64,000 nt of DNA from NCBI RefSeq assembly GCF_041468085.1, contig NZ_CP121014.1, positions 186,001 through 250,000 of the forward strand. Reading direction: 5' to 3'. Positions within the stretch are counted from its first letter, which is position 1. Each line of letters opens with the position of its first letter. A model generated the notes under the pieces. That model did not search any database, was not told where the DNA came from, and worked only from the letters and a program-made list of their open reading frames with translations. The stretch is from Tistrella mobilis (GTDB lineage Bacteria; Pseudomonadota; Alphaproteobacteria; Tistrellales; Tistrellaceae). The position numbers were made by a program, and so were the translations under genes. Shown here one piece after another: positions 7,258-16,171 of the stretch.

Positions 7258-9813
7258 TCAGCTCCAGCTTCCCGACAGGGAATATGGGGCCCAGAAATGG
7301 GGATGCGACAGCCTGTCATCCCCGGCATCGAGTATCGCGAGCTGGGCATCACGCAGGGATGCTGCCAGATCCAGCCCCCGTGCGAAGCGATTCTCGAGAA
7401 TGCGGTCCAGGACGAATCCCGCCACCTCGTCGTCGATCGGCCAGAGGGCGCCCAGTACCGCCCCGACACCCAGCCGGCGCATGGTCTGGTCCAGGCCACC
7501 GCGCCGGCTGGCCGGGGCGTCTGCCCGGGAGAGGGTCTCGCAGCCCATCAGCAGCATCAGATCGATGCCGGACAGATCATGGCGGGCGAAATCGTCAAGA
7601 CTGAACCGGCTGCCATCCCCCAGAAGGAAGGCCGAACGGCCAGGCTCGGCCGGATCTGCATCGAAGTGACACGATATCTGTAGAACCTGGGGCGGTTGAC
7701 TCAGCAACCGATCCAGATCTGCAGCGGTTGCCGTCGTGCCGGGACAATCCACCGGAATGCCATGCCTTGTCATGACGTTGCGGAATGTCGCGAGATCTGC
7801 GGCTGCCTGGGGCAGATCGGCCATGCCCGGCGTCCGCGGAACCGCAAGGCCCGCAGCTCGTCGACCATCGGTCGCAGATGGGCGGTCTGTGGTGCCGTCG
7901 ACCACCACCGCCGCCCGGCGCACCAGAAAATCGCGGCCGTCGTGGAGGGCGGCGAAGGGGATGCGGCCGATTGGGCCGGCGGCGTCCACCAGAAGGGTGG
8001 CAATCCGCGGGTCCGACAGCTGGTCGGCCACCGGCGCGATCAGCATCCGCCACGCGGCATGCAAAGGCGGCAGCGGATCTCGGCGTGGGTCGCGCAGGGC
8101 ACGTTCCAGATTGAAGACCAGATCGGTCAGCTCTCTGGCGGTGCCGAGCCTTCCGGTGCGGATGCTGGCGTGATCCCCGTGCCGGCAGCGGATGGTCAGC
8201 TCTGTGCCCCGCAGCATATAACCCAGGATCGCGACATCGGGACGTGAGGTCCAGCGCCGTTCGTCTGGAAGAGCCGCATCCCCCGGGTCCTCGGGCCGAT
8301 CGGCAAGCAGACTTTCGATCCCGGCGGCCCATTGCAGCGGACCGACCCTGGTGCGTCCGGCCTGCACCAGACGTGCACCTTCGACAAGCTGTGGCCAGAC
8401 CTGTGATTCGCGCGCAGTGAACGGCACCCGCGCGGCCGCAGCAGCCGCTGCCGTGGCGGCAGCCGGCCTGGGCAGCCGCATATCATCTTGTTCCCGCAGG
8501 ATATCGATGCGGATCGCTTCCCCGATCCGGCCTTGGCTCAACAGCAGGTCCTGCAGACGCTGGTAGGGCTTTGGGAAGAAGGTGCCCTCCATCGGGTGCA
8601 GAAGACCCGCGGCTGCTCCGGCGACGTCAAGCCGCAGGCCCTCATGGGCCCGGACAGCGGCCTTGAGCAGCAGCGTGGCAGCATGCAGGGTGGGAAAGCG
8701 ACCGGGGTCATGGAGCGCCGCCAGCATATCACCCAGCATCATCGGAACATTGAAGGCGAGATCCTGGTCATAGATGAAGTCTTCATCCGCCATCAGGGCC
8801 AGCTGGGCGGAGATCGCTTCTTCAGGATCATCCCCTTTCATGATCATCACGGCCCGATGCAGACGCTGTACATTGAAGGCCGGATTGTCACGCCGCAGCG
8901 TCGGCCCATCGGTCCAGCCGGGATGATAGCGCATGGCGCCGCGCATATCGAGGGCCGGACCCTCGGTCTGGCGCCAGGCATTCATGTTACGGAAGGCGGC
9001 CTCGATCCTGTCCCGATCCCGGGAGGCAAGTGCAAGATCTATCTCAGCCGCGAGACCGTAAGCTTCTTTGAGATTGTTTCGGGCCGCCGGCGGCAGGTCC
9101 AGACTGTCGAACAGGGCCAGTACGCGTGGCTGGGTGGCCTTGATTTCATCCGTGGCGTTGCAGCGCAAGGCTTCTGCGCGCCGGGTCGCTCCCCAGATGG
9201 AAATCAGGGCCAGGCCCATATCCGCCGGCAGGCCGTGCAGATAGGGTTCCGCAAGGTCCAGCCAGGCCATGGTCTCGCCTGAACGCCCCCGCTTGAAAGC
9301 ATCCTGCGCCAGGCGTTCGATCAGGATATGGGCGATGCGGACCTGCAGTTCCGGCGCAAGATTTGCGGCCGGGGGCAGGTGGCCGCGGATATGGGCCGGC
9401 CGTGCCTCCGGCGGCAGTCCGGCGATGGCGGCTCCGCCCGCGATGTCTTCCAGCATCTTCAGGCCGATCTGCCCTGCCTCGCCCGCCTTGCCGCGCAATC
9501 GGGCGAGGTCTGCCTGCAGGTTTGCCATCGTATGGTGAAGCAGTTGCCGGACCTCGTCGTTATCCAGCACCGCCGTCAGCATCCGGATCTGGTCGATCGC
9601 GGCTGCCATGGCCTCGGGGGCGCCCCTCACCTGCGCCAGAATGGCCGCATACTCGAAGCCTCGTGCCCGCAGGATCCGTGCCGTGTCGTCAGGCGCTGAG
9701 GCGGTTGCCGTGAGCACGCGCCGGACGGCGTCTTCCAATGCGCCGCCATTCCGGGTTTGCAGGGCACGTTCGGCATCATCAAGGGCTTTGAGCGCATGCT
9801 CTATGGCCGTCAT
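7258..9813 (-). CDS. CHAT-domain protease-like protein with TPR-like helical N-terminus
   Basis: An 851-residue protein ending in a CHAT domain (caspase/separase clan). The predicted dyad is His716 in QISCHFD and Cys758 in LLMGCETLS; the domain closes with LGVGAVLGALWPIDDEVA and WAPYSLSGSW, both typical of CHAT proteins. The N-terminal ~500 residues are alpha-helical and alanine-rich, suggesting TPR-like sensor repeats. CHAT proteases often act in defence or cell-suicide systems after activation by a partner. The start has an AGGGGA box. It lies 12 bp after the DNA-binding protein gene, so the two form an operon. The target is unknown; the catalytic residues look intact. Confidence 0.85.
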   Translation of the reverse strand: MTAIEHALKALDDAERALQTRNGGALEDAVRRVLTATASAPDDTARILRARGFEYAAILAQVRGAPEAMAAAIDQIRMLTAVLDNDEVRQLLHHTMANLQADLARLRGKAGEAGQIGLKMLEDIAGGAAIAGLPPEARPAHIRGHLPPAANLAPELQVRIAHILIERLAQDAFKRGRSGETMAWLDLAEPYLHGLPADMGLALISIWGATRRAEALRCNATDEIKATQPRVLALFDSLDLPPAARNNLKEAYGLAAEIDLALASRDRDRIEAAFRNMNAWRQTEGPALDMRGAMRYHPGWTDGPTLRRDNPAFNVQRLHRAVMIMKGDDPEEAISAQLALMADEDFIYDQDLAFNVPMMLGDMLAALHDPGRFPTLHAATLLLKAAVRAHEGLRLDVAGAAAGLLHPMEGTFFPKPYQRLQDLLLSQGRIGEAIRIDILREQDDMRLPRPAAATAAAAAAARVPFTARESQVWPQLVEGARLVQAGRTRVGPLQWAAGIESLLADRPEDPGDAALPDERRWTSRPDVAILGYMLRGTELTIRCRHGDHASIRTGRLGTARELTDLVFNLERALRDPRRDPLPPLHAAWRMLIAPVADQLSDPRIATLLVDAAGPIGRIPFAALHDGRDFLVRRAAVVVDGTTDRPSATDGRRAAGLAVPRTPGMADLPQAAADLATFRNVMTRHGIPVDCPGTTATAADLDRLLSQPPQVLQISCHFDADPAEPGRSAFLLGDGSRFSLDDFARHDLSGIDLMLLMGCETLSRADAPASRRGGLDQTMRRLGVGAVLGALWPIDDEVAGFVLDRILENRFARGLDLAASLRDAQLAILDAGDDRLSHPHFWAPYSLSGSWS

Positions 9814-9825
9814 GGCATTTTCCCC

Positions 9826-10773
9826 TTATGACAGCGCGCCGGGTGGCAGGGCATCGAAGATCAGGCAGCCGTGCAGCAGGTCGCCGCGACGCCCGGCCAC
9901 CTCTGCTGCCTCGGCCAGAGGCGCCAGACGCCAGGGGGCGAGCTGGGCCTCCGGCGGTGTGCCGCGCCAGCCTCTCGGGAGATCTGTCGCCGTACCGAAG
10001 ATGATCACCGCGAGTTCGCGACGGCCTGTGATGCCGCCGACCTCAAATCCATAGGCAATGGAAACCGGTCCCTTGACGGTCTTTGCAAGAACCAGCAGAT
10101 CGCGTCCTGCGGCGCCCGCGCCGGGGATAACATGGAGGGTCGTCGCCGGGTCTGGCTCCAGAACGTCAAAAACCGCGTGGCCGATGGTGCGGTGCAGGAT
10201 GACGAGCTTCAGAGCGTCGCTTTGCAGGCCGGCACGCAACATATCGGGGAAGGGATCGATTACGATACCGAAGCGTTCGCCGATAGTCGCAGCGGCATCC
10301 ACAAATTCCGCATCTTCTGCCGGTGCGCCGAAATCACTGCGATAGGTGGTCGGGCGCAGCAGGGGGCGCAACCAGCTTTCTGACATGAAGCGTGCTGTTG
10401 CCAGTGGCGGCAGCCTGCCGACCCAGTCGATGGTGGGCGCCCCCTGTCCCCACCGGCCGAAGCCGGCATCCTTGAGATATTGGGCGAACTCCGCCGGCTC
10501 CGCGTCGAACCAGACCGGCGCGATGCCGGGAATGATCTCCCGCAGGCGTGCGCTTTCGATGAAGGCGAGGACATAATCGTCGGCCAGAACGGATTGCCGG
10601 CGAATGCTGCGGGAGATGGTCGATTTGTGGCAACCGACCAGCCTGGCCATCCCGGCGGCGTCCTTGGGGATCCGGGGAGGAAGGTCTGCGGGGTCCCGGT
10701 TTTCGATCATCCAGCGGATATTGCTGCCGCGGTTCAGCGGATCAGTTTTTTTGGGGCCCCTGCCCGAAGCCAT
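9826..10773 (-). CDS. HTH-containing protein partnered with CHAT protease
   Basis: A 315-residue protein with a probable helix-turn-helix near residues 37-60 (KDAAGMARLVGCHKSTISRS), followed by a long region of unknown fold that contains LKLVILHRTIGHAVFDVL and a beta-rich end (HVIPGAGAAGRDLLVLA). A strong GAGGAG box precedes the ATG. It is the first gene of a two-gene operon with the CHAT protein, so it could be the regulator, sensor or substrate of that protease. No named family is recognised for the C-terminal two-thirds. Confidence 0.7.
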   Translation of the reverse strand: MASGRGPKKTDPLNRGSNIRWMIENRDPADLPPRIPKDAAGMARLVGCHKSTISRSIRRQSVLADDYVLAFIESARLREIIPGIAPVWFDAEPAEFAQYLKDAGFGRWGQGAPTIDWVGRLPPLATARFMSESWLRPLLRPTTYRSDFGAPAEDAEFVDAAATIGERFGIVIDPFPDMLRAGLQSDALKLVILHRTIGHAVFDVLEPDPATTLHVIPGAGAAGRDLLVLAKTVKGPVSIAYGFEVGGITGRRELAVIIFGTATDLPRGWRGTPPEAQLAPWRLAPLAEAAEVAGRRGDLLHGCLIFDALPPGALS

Positions 10774-10910
10774 CTCGTCTGCTCCTCACCCCCGGCATGA
10801 ACGCAGATCGATAGTATTTCCGATTCCAGTTCGCCTGCAAAGTGGCAAGCTTTGGTCAGAGATGCATGGCTCTGCGTCACAGGGACCAGGAGGCCGGAAG
10901 AAGAAGTCGG

Positions 10911-12326
10911 TTATGCATACCCTTCCGGCCGGTGTGTATGCCAGTCGGTCGCCGTCTGGAAGGCGTGGGCGGCGCGGGCGATCAGGGCCTCGGCGAAGCG
11001 GGGGCCGGCGAACTGGCAGCCGAGGGGGATGCCCCCGCCGTCACGGGTCTTCTCGCTGATGCCGCAGGGCACCGTGATCGTCGGCTGGCCCGAGACGTCG
11101 AAGGGGGCCGTGAACGGGCCGATCGCCAGGATCGCCGCCGGGTCTTCACCCAGGCCGGACATGTAATCGAGTGTGGGGCCCGCGACCGGCAGGCCGGGGA
11201 TCAGCAGCACGTCGCAGGCGGCGTAGATCGCCTCCATCGCGCCCGCGAAATCGCGGCGGTGTTCCTGCGCTTTGGCCAGCTCGAAGGCGGTGTGGCGGTG
11301 GCCGCGGTCGATCAGCGCGGCGAGGCGCGGGCCGTATTCGGCCGAACGCGTCGACCAGTGGTCGCGATGAACGATGGCGGCCTCGACCGCACATTGCACC
11401 GCCCAGCCGGTCAGCGCCGGTTCGATCGGCGGCAGGGTGACGTCGACGAAGCGGGCGCCGAGCCCGGTCATCACCTCGATCACATGCTCGATCGAGGCCA
11501 GAACCTGATCATCGGCCCGCGCCTTCAACAGCCCGCGGTCGATGCCGATGGTCAGGCCCCGCACCGGTTTGGCGAGTTCTGCCATATAGTCAGGTACGGG
11601 AAGTTGTGATGCGGTGGGGTCGCGCGGGTCGGGGCCGGCCATGACCCCCAGCATGGTAACCGCATCGGCGACGCTGCGCGCCATCGGCCCCATATGGTCG
11701 AGCGAGGGGGCGAGGGCGAGCGCGCCGGCCCGGCTGACCCGCCCCCATGTCGGCTTGATCCCGGTCACGCCGCAGCAGGAGGAGGGCAGGCGGATCGAGC
11801 CGCCGGTATCGGTCCCCAGCGCCCCCCAGATCAGCCCGGCCGCCACCGCCACGCCCGATCCGCTGGACGAGGTGCCGGTCCAGTGCGCAGCCCCCCAGGG
11901 GTTGACCGGCGGCACCACCTCGGGGTGATGGTCGGCATAGGCGCCTTCGGTGAGCGTGGTCTTGCCCAGGATGATCGCGCCTGCGGCCCGCAGCCGGGCG
12001 ATGACGGTCGCATCCCGCCCGGGCCGCCGGCCGCGCAGCACCGGGCTGCCGAATTCCGTCGGCATGTCGGCCGTGTCGAACAGATCCTTGGCCGCCAGCG
12101 GCACGCCGTGCAGGGGGCCGCGCACCAGTCCGGCGGCGATTTCCGCCGCGGCGCGCCGGGCCTGATCCAGCGCCGCATCGTTCCGATGGGCGAAGGCATG
12201 CAGCGCGCCGTCATGGGCGGCGATCCGGTCCATCATGCAGCGGACCGCATCCACCGGCGATACCGCACCGCGGCGGATCTCTTCCGCCAGGCGGACCAGG
12301 CTCAATCTGTGCAGGGTCGACGACAT
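10911..12326 (-). CDS. Amidase signature family hydrolase (second copy)
   Basis: A 471-residue amidase with complete signature: Lys80 in GVPLAAKDLFD, the TGTSSSGSG loop at about 150-158 and nucleophile Ser177 in GTDTGGSIRLPSS. Unlike the amidase at 5.2 kb it keeps the standard DTGGS. It is transcribed divergently from the NMT1-like binding protein, an arrangement suggesting uptake and hydrolysis of a nitrogen-containing compound. The two amidases share the family but differ throughout, so they are not a recent duplication. Confidence 0.88.
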   Translation of the reverse strand: MSSTLHRLSLVRLAEEIRRGAVSPVDAVRCMMDRIAAHDGALHAFAHRNDAALDQARRAAAEIAAGLVRGPLHGVPLAAKDLFDTADMPTEFGSPVLRGRRPGRDATVIARLRAAGAIILGKTTLTEGAYADHHPEVVPPVNPWGAAHWTGTSSSGSGVAVAAGLIWGALGTDTGGSIRLPSSCCGVTGIKPTWGRVSRAGALALAPSLDHMGPMARSVADAVTMLGVMAGPDPRDPTASQLPVPDYMAELAKPVRGLTIGIDRGLLKARADDQVLASIEHVIEVMTGLGARFVDVTLPPIEPALTGWAVQCAVEAAIVHRDHWSTRSAEYGPRLAALIDRGHRHTAFELAKAQEHRRDFAGAMEAIYAACDVLLIPGLPVAGPTLDYMSGLGEDPAAILAIGPFTAPFDVSGQPTITVPCGISEKTRDGGGIPLGCQFAGPRFAEALIARAAHAFQTATDWHTHRPEGYA

Positions 12327-12584
12327 TCCGGTGCGGCTCCTCTGATGGGATCTGTGGGCGCGGGCATGTCATCATTATACAAGAATGCCTGTTTCGTGCT
12401 CAAAAATCGTCACTGCTCATAAAATGGGCGGATGAGTGCCGATGAGGCATGCGGGATATGCGGAATTCCGGTGCAGAGACAGGTGGCATGCATATTGCGT
12501 GGGTATGCGTGCACGGCCAATGACCGGCATGTGCGTACAGCCCCCGCCTTGCCCATAAAAAACTGCTCCGGAAGGCTTCGATCC
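12327..12584. promoter_or_regulatory. Divergent promoter region, amidase / binding protein
   Basis: A 258-bp intergenic gap between divergent genes. It is more AT-rich than its surroundings around 12370-12425 and contains several ATGC-type repeats (GGCATGCGG, GGCATGCAT, GGTATGCG). No single operator is convincing. It should hold promoters for both directions. Confidence 0.4.
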
Positions 12585-13607
12585 ATGTATATGCGCATTG
12601 CGAAACGGGGGGCGGTGGCCCTTGCTCTGGCGGCCGCCGCGGTGTTCGGCCCCGTGGGGGGCGCCGCCACGGCCGATGCGGCAGAGGCGGTGTCGGTGCG
12701 GCTGAAATGGCTGCCCCAGGCCCAGTTCGCCGGCTTCTACGTCGCCAAGGCCAAGGGCTTCTATGAAGCCGAGGGTCTGGACATGACCATCAACCCGGGC
12801 GGCCCGAACCTGAATGCCGAGGCGCTGGTGGCTTCGGGCGCCGACACTTTCGGTCTGGGCAGCGGGACGGAGGCGGTGCTGCATGCCCGCGCCAAGGGCC
12901 TGCCGCTGATCTGCATCGGCATGTCGCAGCAGAAGACCCCCTTCGCCTTCGTGGCGCGGGAGAAGAGCGGCATCAAGACGATCGAGGATTTCAAGGGCAA
13001 GAAGGTGGCGACCTGGTTCACCGGTCCGCAATACACGCTGTATTCGGTGCTGGCGGCGGCCAAGATCAAGCAGTCGGAACTGACCATCATTCCGCAGCCG
13101 GTCTCCATGGCGCCCTTCGTCGAGGGTGAGTTCGACGTCGCCACCGTCACCTTTTACAACGAGTTGAACACGCTGAAAGAGCAGGGGATCACCGATCTGA
13201 CGGTCTTCACCCCCGATGATTACGGCGTGACCACCCAGCAGGACAGCTTCATCACCTCGGAAAAGATCGCGACCGAGAAGCCCGAACTGGTTCAGGGCTT
13301 CCTGAACGCTACTCTCAAAGGTTGGAAATATGCCTTTGAGCACAAGTCAGAGGCGATCGACATCGTCATGGCCGCGGCGGAGGGCCTGGATCGCAAGCAT
13401 CAGGAGGCCATGCTGGACGAGATCGAACGGCTGATGGTCGCCGGCCGGGCGGCCGGTGAGGGCCTCGGCGCGCTCGACATGGCCTCGATCGAGAAGGTGC
13501 AGACCGATCTGGTCGGCTTCGGCGCCCTGAAAGAGCCGGTCGACCTGAAAGCCGCCTTCGACGAGAGCTTCTGGGACAAGGTGCCGGCTGCGGACAAAAT
13601 GCTCTGA
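12585..13607 (+). CDS. ABC transporter substrate-binding protein, NMT1/THI5-like
   Basis: A 340-residue exported solute-binding protein. A signal peptide is visible (positive MYMRIAKRGA, hydrophobic LALAAAAVFG, Ala-rich cleavage zone near residue 30). The mature start VRLKWLPQAQFAGFYVAKAKG is typical of NMT1/SsuA-like proteins that bind pyrimidine-like, sulfonate or nitrile-type ligands. The ATG at 12585 is chosen for its GGAAGG box and because the signal peptide starts there; the frame is open further upstream. No permease or ATPase gene is next to it, so it is an orphan binding protein in this window. It may feed the divergent amidase or the operon at 15.3 kb. Confidence 0.85.
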   Translation: MYMRIAKRGAVALALAAAAVFGPVGGAATADAAEAVSVRLKWLPQAQFAGFYVAKAKGFYEAEGLDMTINPGGPNLNAEALVASGADTFGLGSGTEAVLHARAKGLPLICIGMSQQKTPFAFVAREKSGIKTIEDFKGKKVATWFTGPQYTLYSVLAAAKIKQSELTIIPQPVSMAPFVEGEFDVATVTFYNELNTLKEQGITDLTVFTPDDYGVTTQQDSFITSEKIATEKPELVQGFLNATLKGWKYAFEHKSEAIDIVMAAAEGLDRKHQEAMLDEIERLMVAGRAAGEGLGALDMASIEKVQTDLVGFGALKEPVDLKAAFDESFWDKVPAADKML

Positions 13608-13716
13608 GGCGGAGGCTTGTATGCACCGCGGCCCGACGAGGTTGAAACACCTGGTCGGGCCGCCCCGCGGTTGCCGGCAGCGGGGCCGGCGGGCGGCGAT
13701 CTTCACGCGGAGATGA

Positions 13717-15160
13717 ACCTGGATCCCCGCCTTCGCGGGGATGACGGTAGAGAGGGTGTGCGGAGGTGGGCGAAGGGGGGATCGGACAGGGGCGCCGGGT
13801 GCGATCGGGCGGTCATGTCAGGGGCGCGGGCCCCGCGGTTTTCGCCCCGACCCCACCACCGTCGGCCGGTCATGTCAGGCGCCACCCTCGCCCAGGTCCA
13901 CCCTGCCCCCACCACCGTCATCCCCGCGAAGGCGGGGATCCAGGTTGGTTTCCGCGAGAATGAACGGGCGGTCGGAGGTGTGGACGGTCATGTTGGCCAT
14001 CGATGGCGGACCCGGGTGGGCGGCGTTCTTTGTGGGGGAACGGACCTGGATCCCCGCCTTCGCGGGGATGACGGTAGAGAGGGTGTGCGGAGGTGGGCGA
14101 AGGGGGGATCGGACAGGGGCGCCGGGTGCGATCGGGCGGTCATGTCAGGCGCAGGCCCCGCGGTTTTCGCCCCGACCCCACCACCGTCGGCCGGTCATGT
14201 CAGGCGCCACCCTCGCCCAGGTCCACCCTGCCCCCACCACCGTCATCCCCGCGAAGGCGGGGATCCAGGTTGGTTTCCGCGAGAATGAACGGGCGGCCGG
14301 AGGTGTGGACGTCATGTCGGCCATCGACCGCGGACCCGGGTATGCGGCGTTCTTTGTGGGGGGACGGACCTGGATCCCCGCCTTCGCGGGGATGACGGTA
14401 GAGAGGGTGTGCGGAGGTGGGCGAAGGGGGGATCGGACAGGGGCGCCGGGTGCGATCGGGTGGTCATGTCAGGCGCGGGCCCCGCGGTTTTCGCCCCGAC
14501 CCCACCACCGTCGGCCGGTCATGTCAGGCGCCACCCTCGCCCAGGTCCACCCTGCCCCCACCACCGTCATCCCCGCGAAGGCGGGGATCCAGGTTGGTTT
14601 CCGCGAGAATGAACGGGCGGCCGGAGGTGTGGACGTCATGTCGGCCATCGACCGCGGACCCGGGTATGCGGCGTTCTTTGTGGGGGGGGCGGACCTGGAT
14701 CCCCGCCTTCGCGGGGATGACGGTAGAGAGGGTGTGCGGAGGTGGGCGGAGGGGGGACCGGACAGGGGCGGCGTGTGCGATCGGGCGGTCATGGCAGGTG
14801 CCGGCCCCGCGGTTTTCCCCCGCTTCCACCACCATCGGGCGGTCATGTCAGGGGCGCGGGCCCCGCGGTTTTCCCCCGCTTCCACCGCCATCGGGCGGTC
14901 ATGTCAGGCGCAGGCCTCGCGGTTTTCGCCCCGACCCCACCACCGTCGGCCGGTCATGTCAGGCGCCACCCTCGCCCAGGTCCACCCTGCCCCCACCACC
15001 GTCATCCCCGCGAAGGCGGGGATCCAGGTTGGTTTCCGCGAGAATGAACGGGCGGTCGGAGGTGTGGACGGTCATGTCGGCCATCGATGGCGGACCCGGG
15101 TGGGCGGCGTTCTTTGTGGGGGAACGGACCTGGATCCCCGCCTTCGCGGGGATCCACCTT
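13717..15160. repeat. Tandem ~325-bp repeats with paired palindromic REP-like units
   Basis: Four consecutive copies of a ~325-bp unit and one partial copy fill this gene-free stretch. Each unit starts with a palindromic element (GATCCCCGCCTTCGCGGGG, at about 13719, 14048, 14372, 14697 and 15130) and contains the same element inverted (CCCCGCGAAGGCGGGGATCC, near 13922, 14246, 14570 and 15004), the common REP-like palindrome of proteobacteria. The fourth unit is longer, about 430 bp, because a ~55-bp subunit (GCGGTCATGTCAGG ... CCCCGCGGTTTT) is locally multiplied. Long open frames here come from GC bias and do not resemble proteins. Units are near-identical, so the expansion is recent. Confidence 0.85.
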
Positions 15161-15241
15161 CCTTTGCCACGGCTGGGGCTTGCGGGGGACGGGCGGTGCA
15201 TGGGGTGGGTCGACGGTTCTTGACTCGCAGGTGTTCGTATA

Positions 15242-15258
15242 CAATAATGGCATTATTG
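15242..15258. promoter_or_regulatory. 17-bp palindromic operator candidate upstream of SDR operon
   Basis: CAATAATGGCATTATTG is an odd-centred perfect palindrome 47 bp upstream of the SDR start. It lies in the only AT-rich part of the region, next to GTATACAAT, a possible -10 element. It is probably the binding site of a repressor for the operon; no cognate regulator is encoded nearby. Confidence 0.5.
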
Positions 15259-15304
15259 CATTCACAAACGCATATCATGCGTACCAAAACGAGGATCTTG
15301 AGCG

Positions 15305-16171
15305 GTGAAGCTGGGTCTTGAAGGCAAGAAGGTTCTGATCACCGGCGCATCGAAGGGTATCGGCCTGGCCGCCGCCTGGAGCTTTGCCCGCGAGGGTGCC
15401 GATCTGCACCTGGCCGCCCGCTCGGAAGAGGCCCTGGTCGCGGCGAAGGCCGCGATCGAGGCGGAATGCGGTGTGGCGGTGACGATCCATGCCATGGATC
15501 TGTCGAACGATGCGCAGATGGTGGCGCTGGCCGATGCCGCGGGCGATGTCGACATTCTGGTCAACAATGCCGGCAACATCCCCTCGGGCCCGATCGATGC
15601 GGTGGACGATGCCTCGTGGCGCCGGGGGTTCGACCTGAAGGTCTTCGGCTATATCTCGCTGACCCGGGCGGTATATGCCCGCATGCAGGCGCGGGGTATG
15701 GGCGTGATCGTCAACGATATCGGCAATTCGGGCGAGAACTGGGACGCCAATTACATCGCCGGCTCCACCGGCAATGCGGCGCTGATGGCCTTCACCCGCG
15801 CACTCGGCGGGGTGAGCATGGATTACGGCGTGCGGGTGCTGGGCGTGAACCCGGGGCCGGTGGAAACCGACCGCATGGTGCGGCTGATGAAGCGGCGCGC
15901 GGTCGACATGTTCGGCGACGAAACCCGCTGGCGCGAGCTGTTCGACCGCTATCCCGGCGGCCGCCCGGCCACGGCCGAAGAGGTGGCCGATCTGATGGTG
16001 TTCCTGTCCTCGCCGCGCGCCGGCTATGTCAGCGGCACGATCGTGACCATCGATGGCGGCATCGCCTCGCGCGGGTCGATCATCAAGGATGGCGGCCGGA
16101 AGTCGGTCGCGGCCCCCGCCTTTCAGGCCCCCGCCTTTCAGGAGCCCGCTTTTCAGGAGATCGATGCGTGA
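15305..16171 (+). CDS. SDR-family oxidoreductase with atypical active site
   Basis: A 288-residue Rossmann-fold short-chain dehydrogenase/reductase. The cofactor loop is TGASKGIG (residues 13-20) and NNAG is at 87-90. The usual catalytic Tyr-x3-Lys is not present: in the alignable segment GSTGNAALMAFTRALG the Tyr position is Gly153 and the Lys position is Asn157, although Tyr150 is close. It starts at GTG with an upstream GAGGAT box. The C-terminus carries three repeats of a five-residue PAFQ(A/E) unit. It is the first gene of a four-gene operon. It may be a divergent active SDR or a cofactor-binding protein with altered chemistry. Confidence 0.82.
   Translation: MKLGLEGKKVLITGASKGIGLAAAWSFAREGADLHLAARSEEALVAAKAAIEAECGVAVTIHAMDLSNDAQMVALADAAGDVDILVNNAGNIPSGPIDAVDDASWRRGFDLKVFGYISLTRAVYARMQARGMGVIVNDIGNSGENWDANYIAGSTGNAALMAFTRALGGVSMDYGVRVLGVNPGPVETDRMVRLMKRRAVDMFGDETRWRELFDRYPGGRPATAEEVADLMVFLSSPRAGYVSGTIVTIDGGIASRGSIIKDGGRKSVAAPAFQAPAFQEPAFQEIDA
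16112..16156 (+). repeat. Three tandem 15-bp repeats at the SDR 3' end
   Basis: Three in-frame 15-bp units (gcccccgcctttcag and variants) encode the repeated PAFQ tail of the SDR. The last unit ends in CAGGAG, which also serves as the ribosome binding site of the aminotransferase. Copy-number change here would alter the protein tail and the distance context of the next start. Confidence 0.75.

Noticed and set aside
13741-15321. 526-residue open frame over the tandem repeats
   Set aside because: It only restates the ~325-bp DNA repeat, similar open frames exist in other phases and on the other strand, and nothing resembles a protein family.
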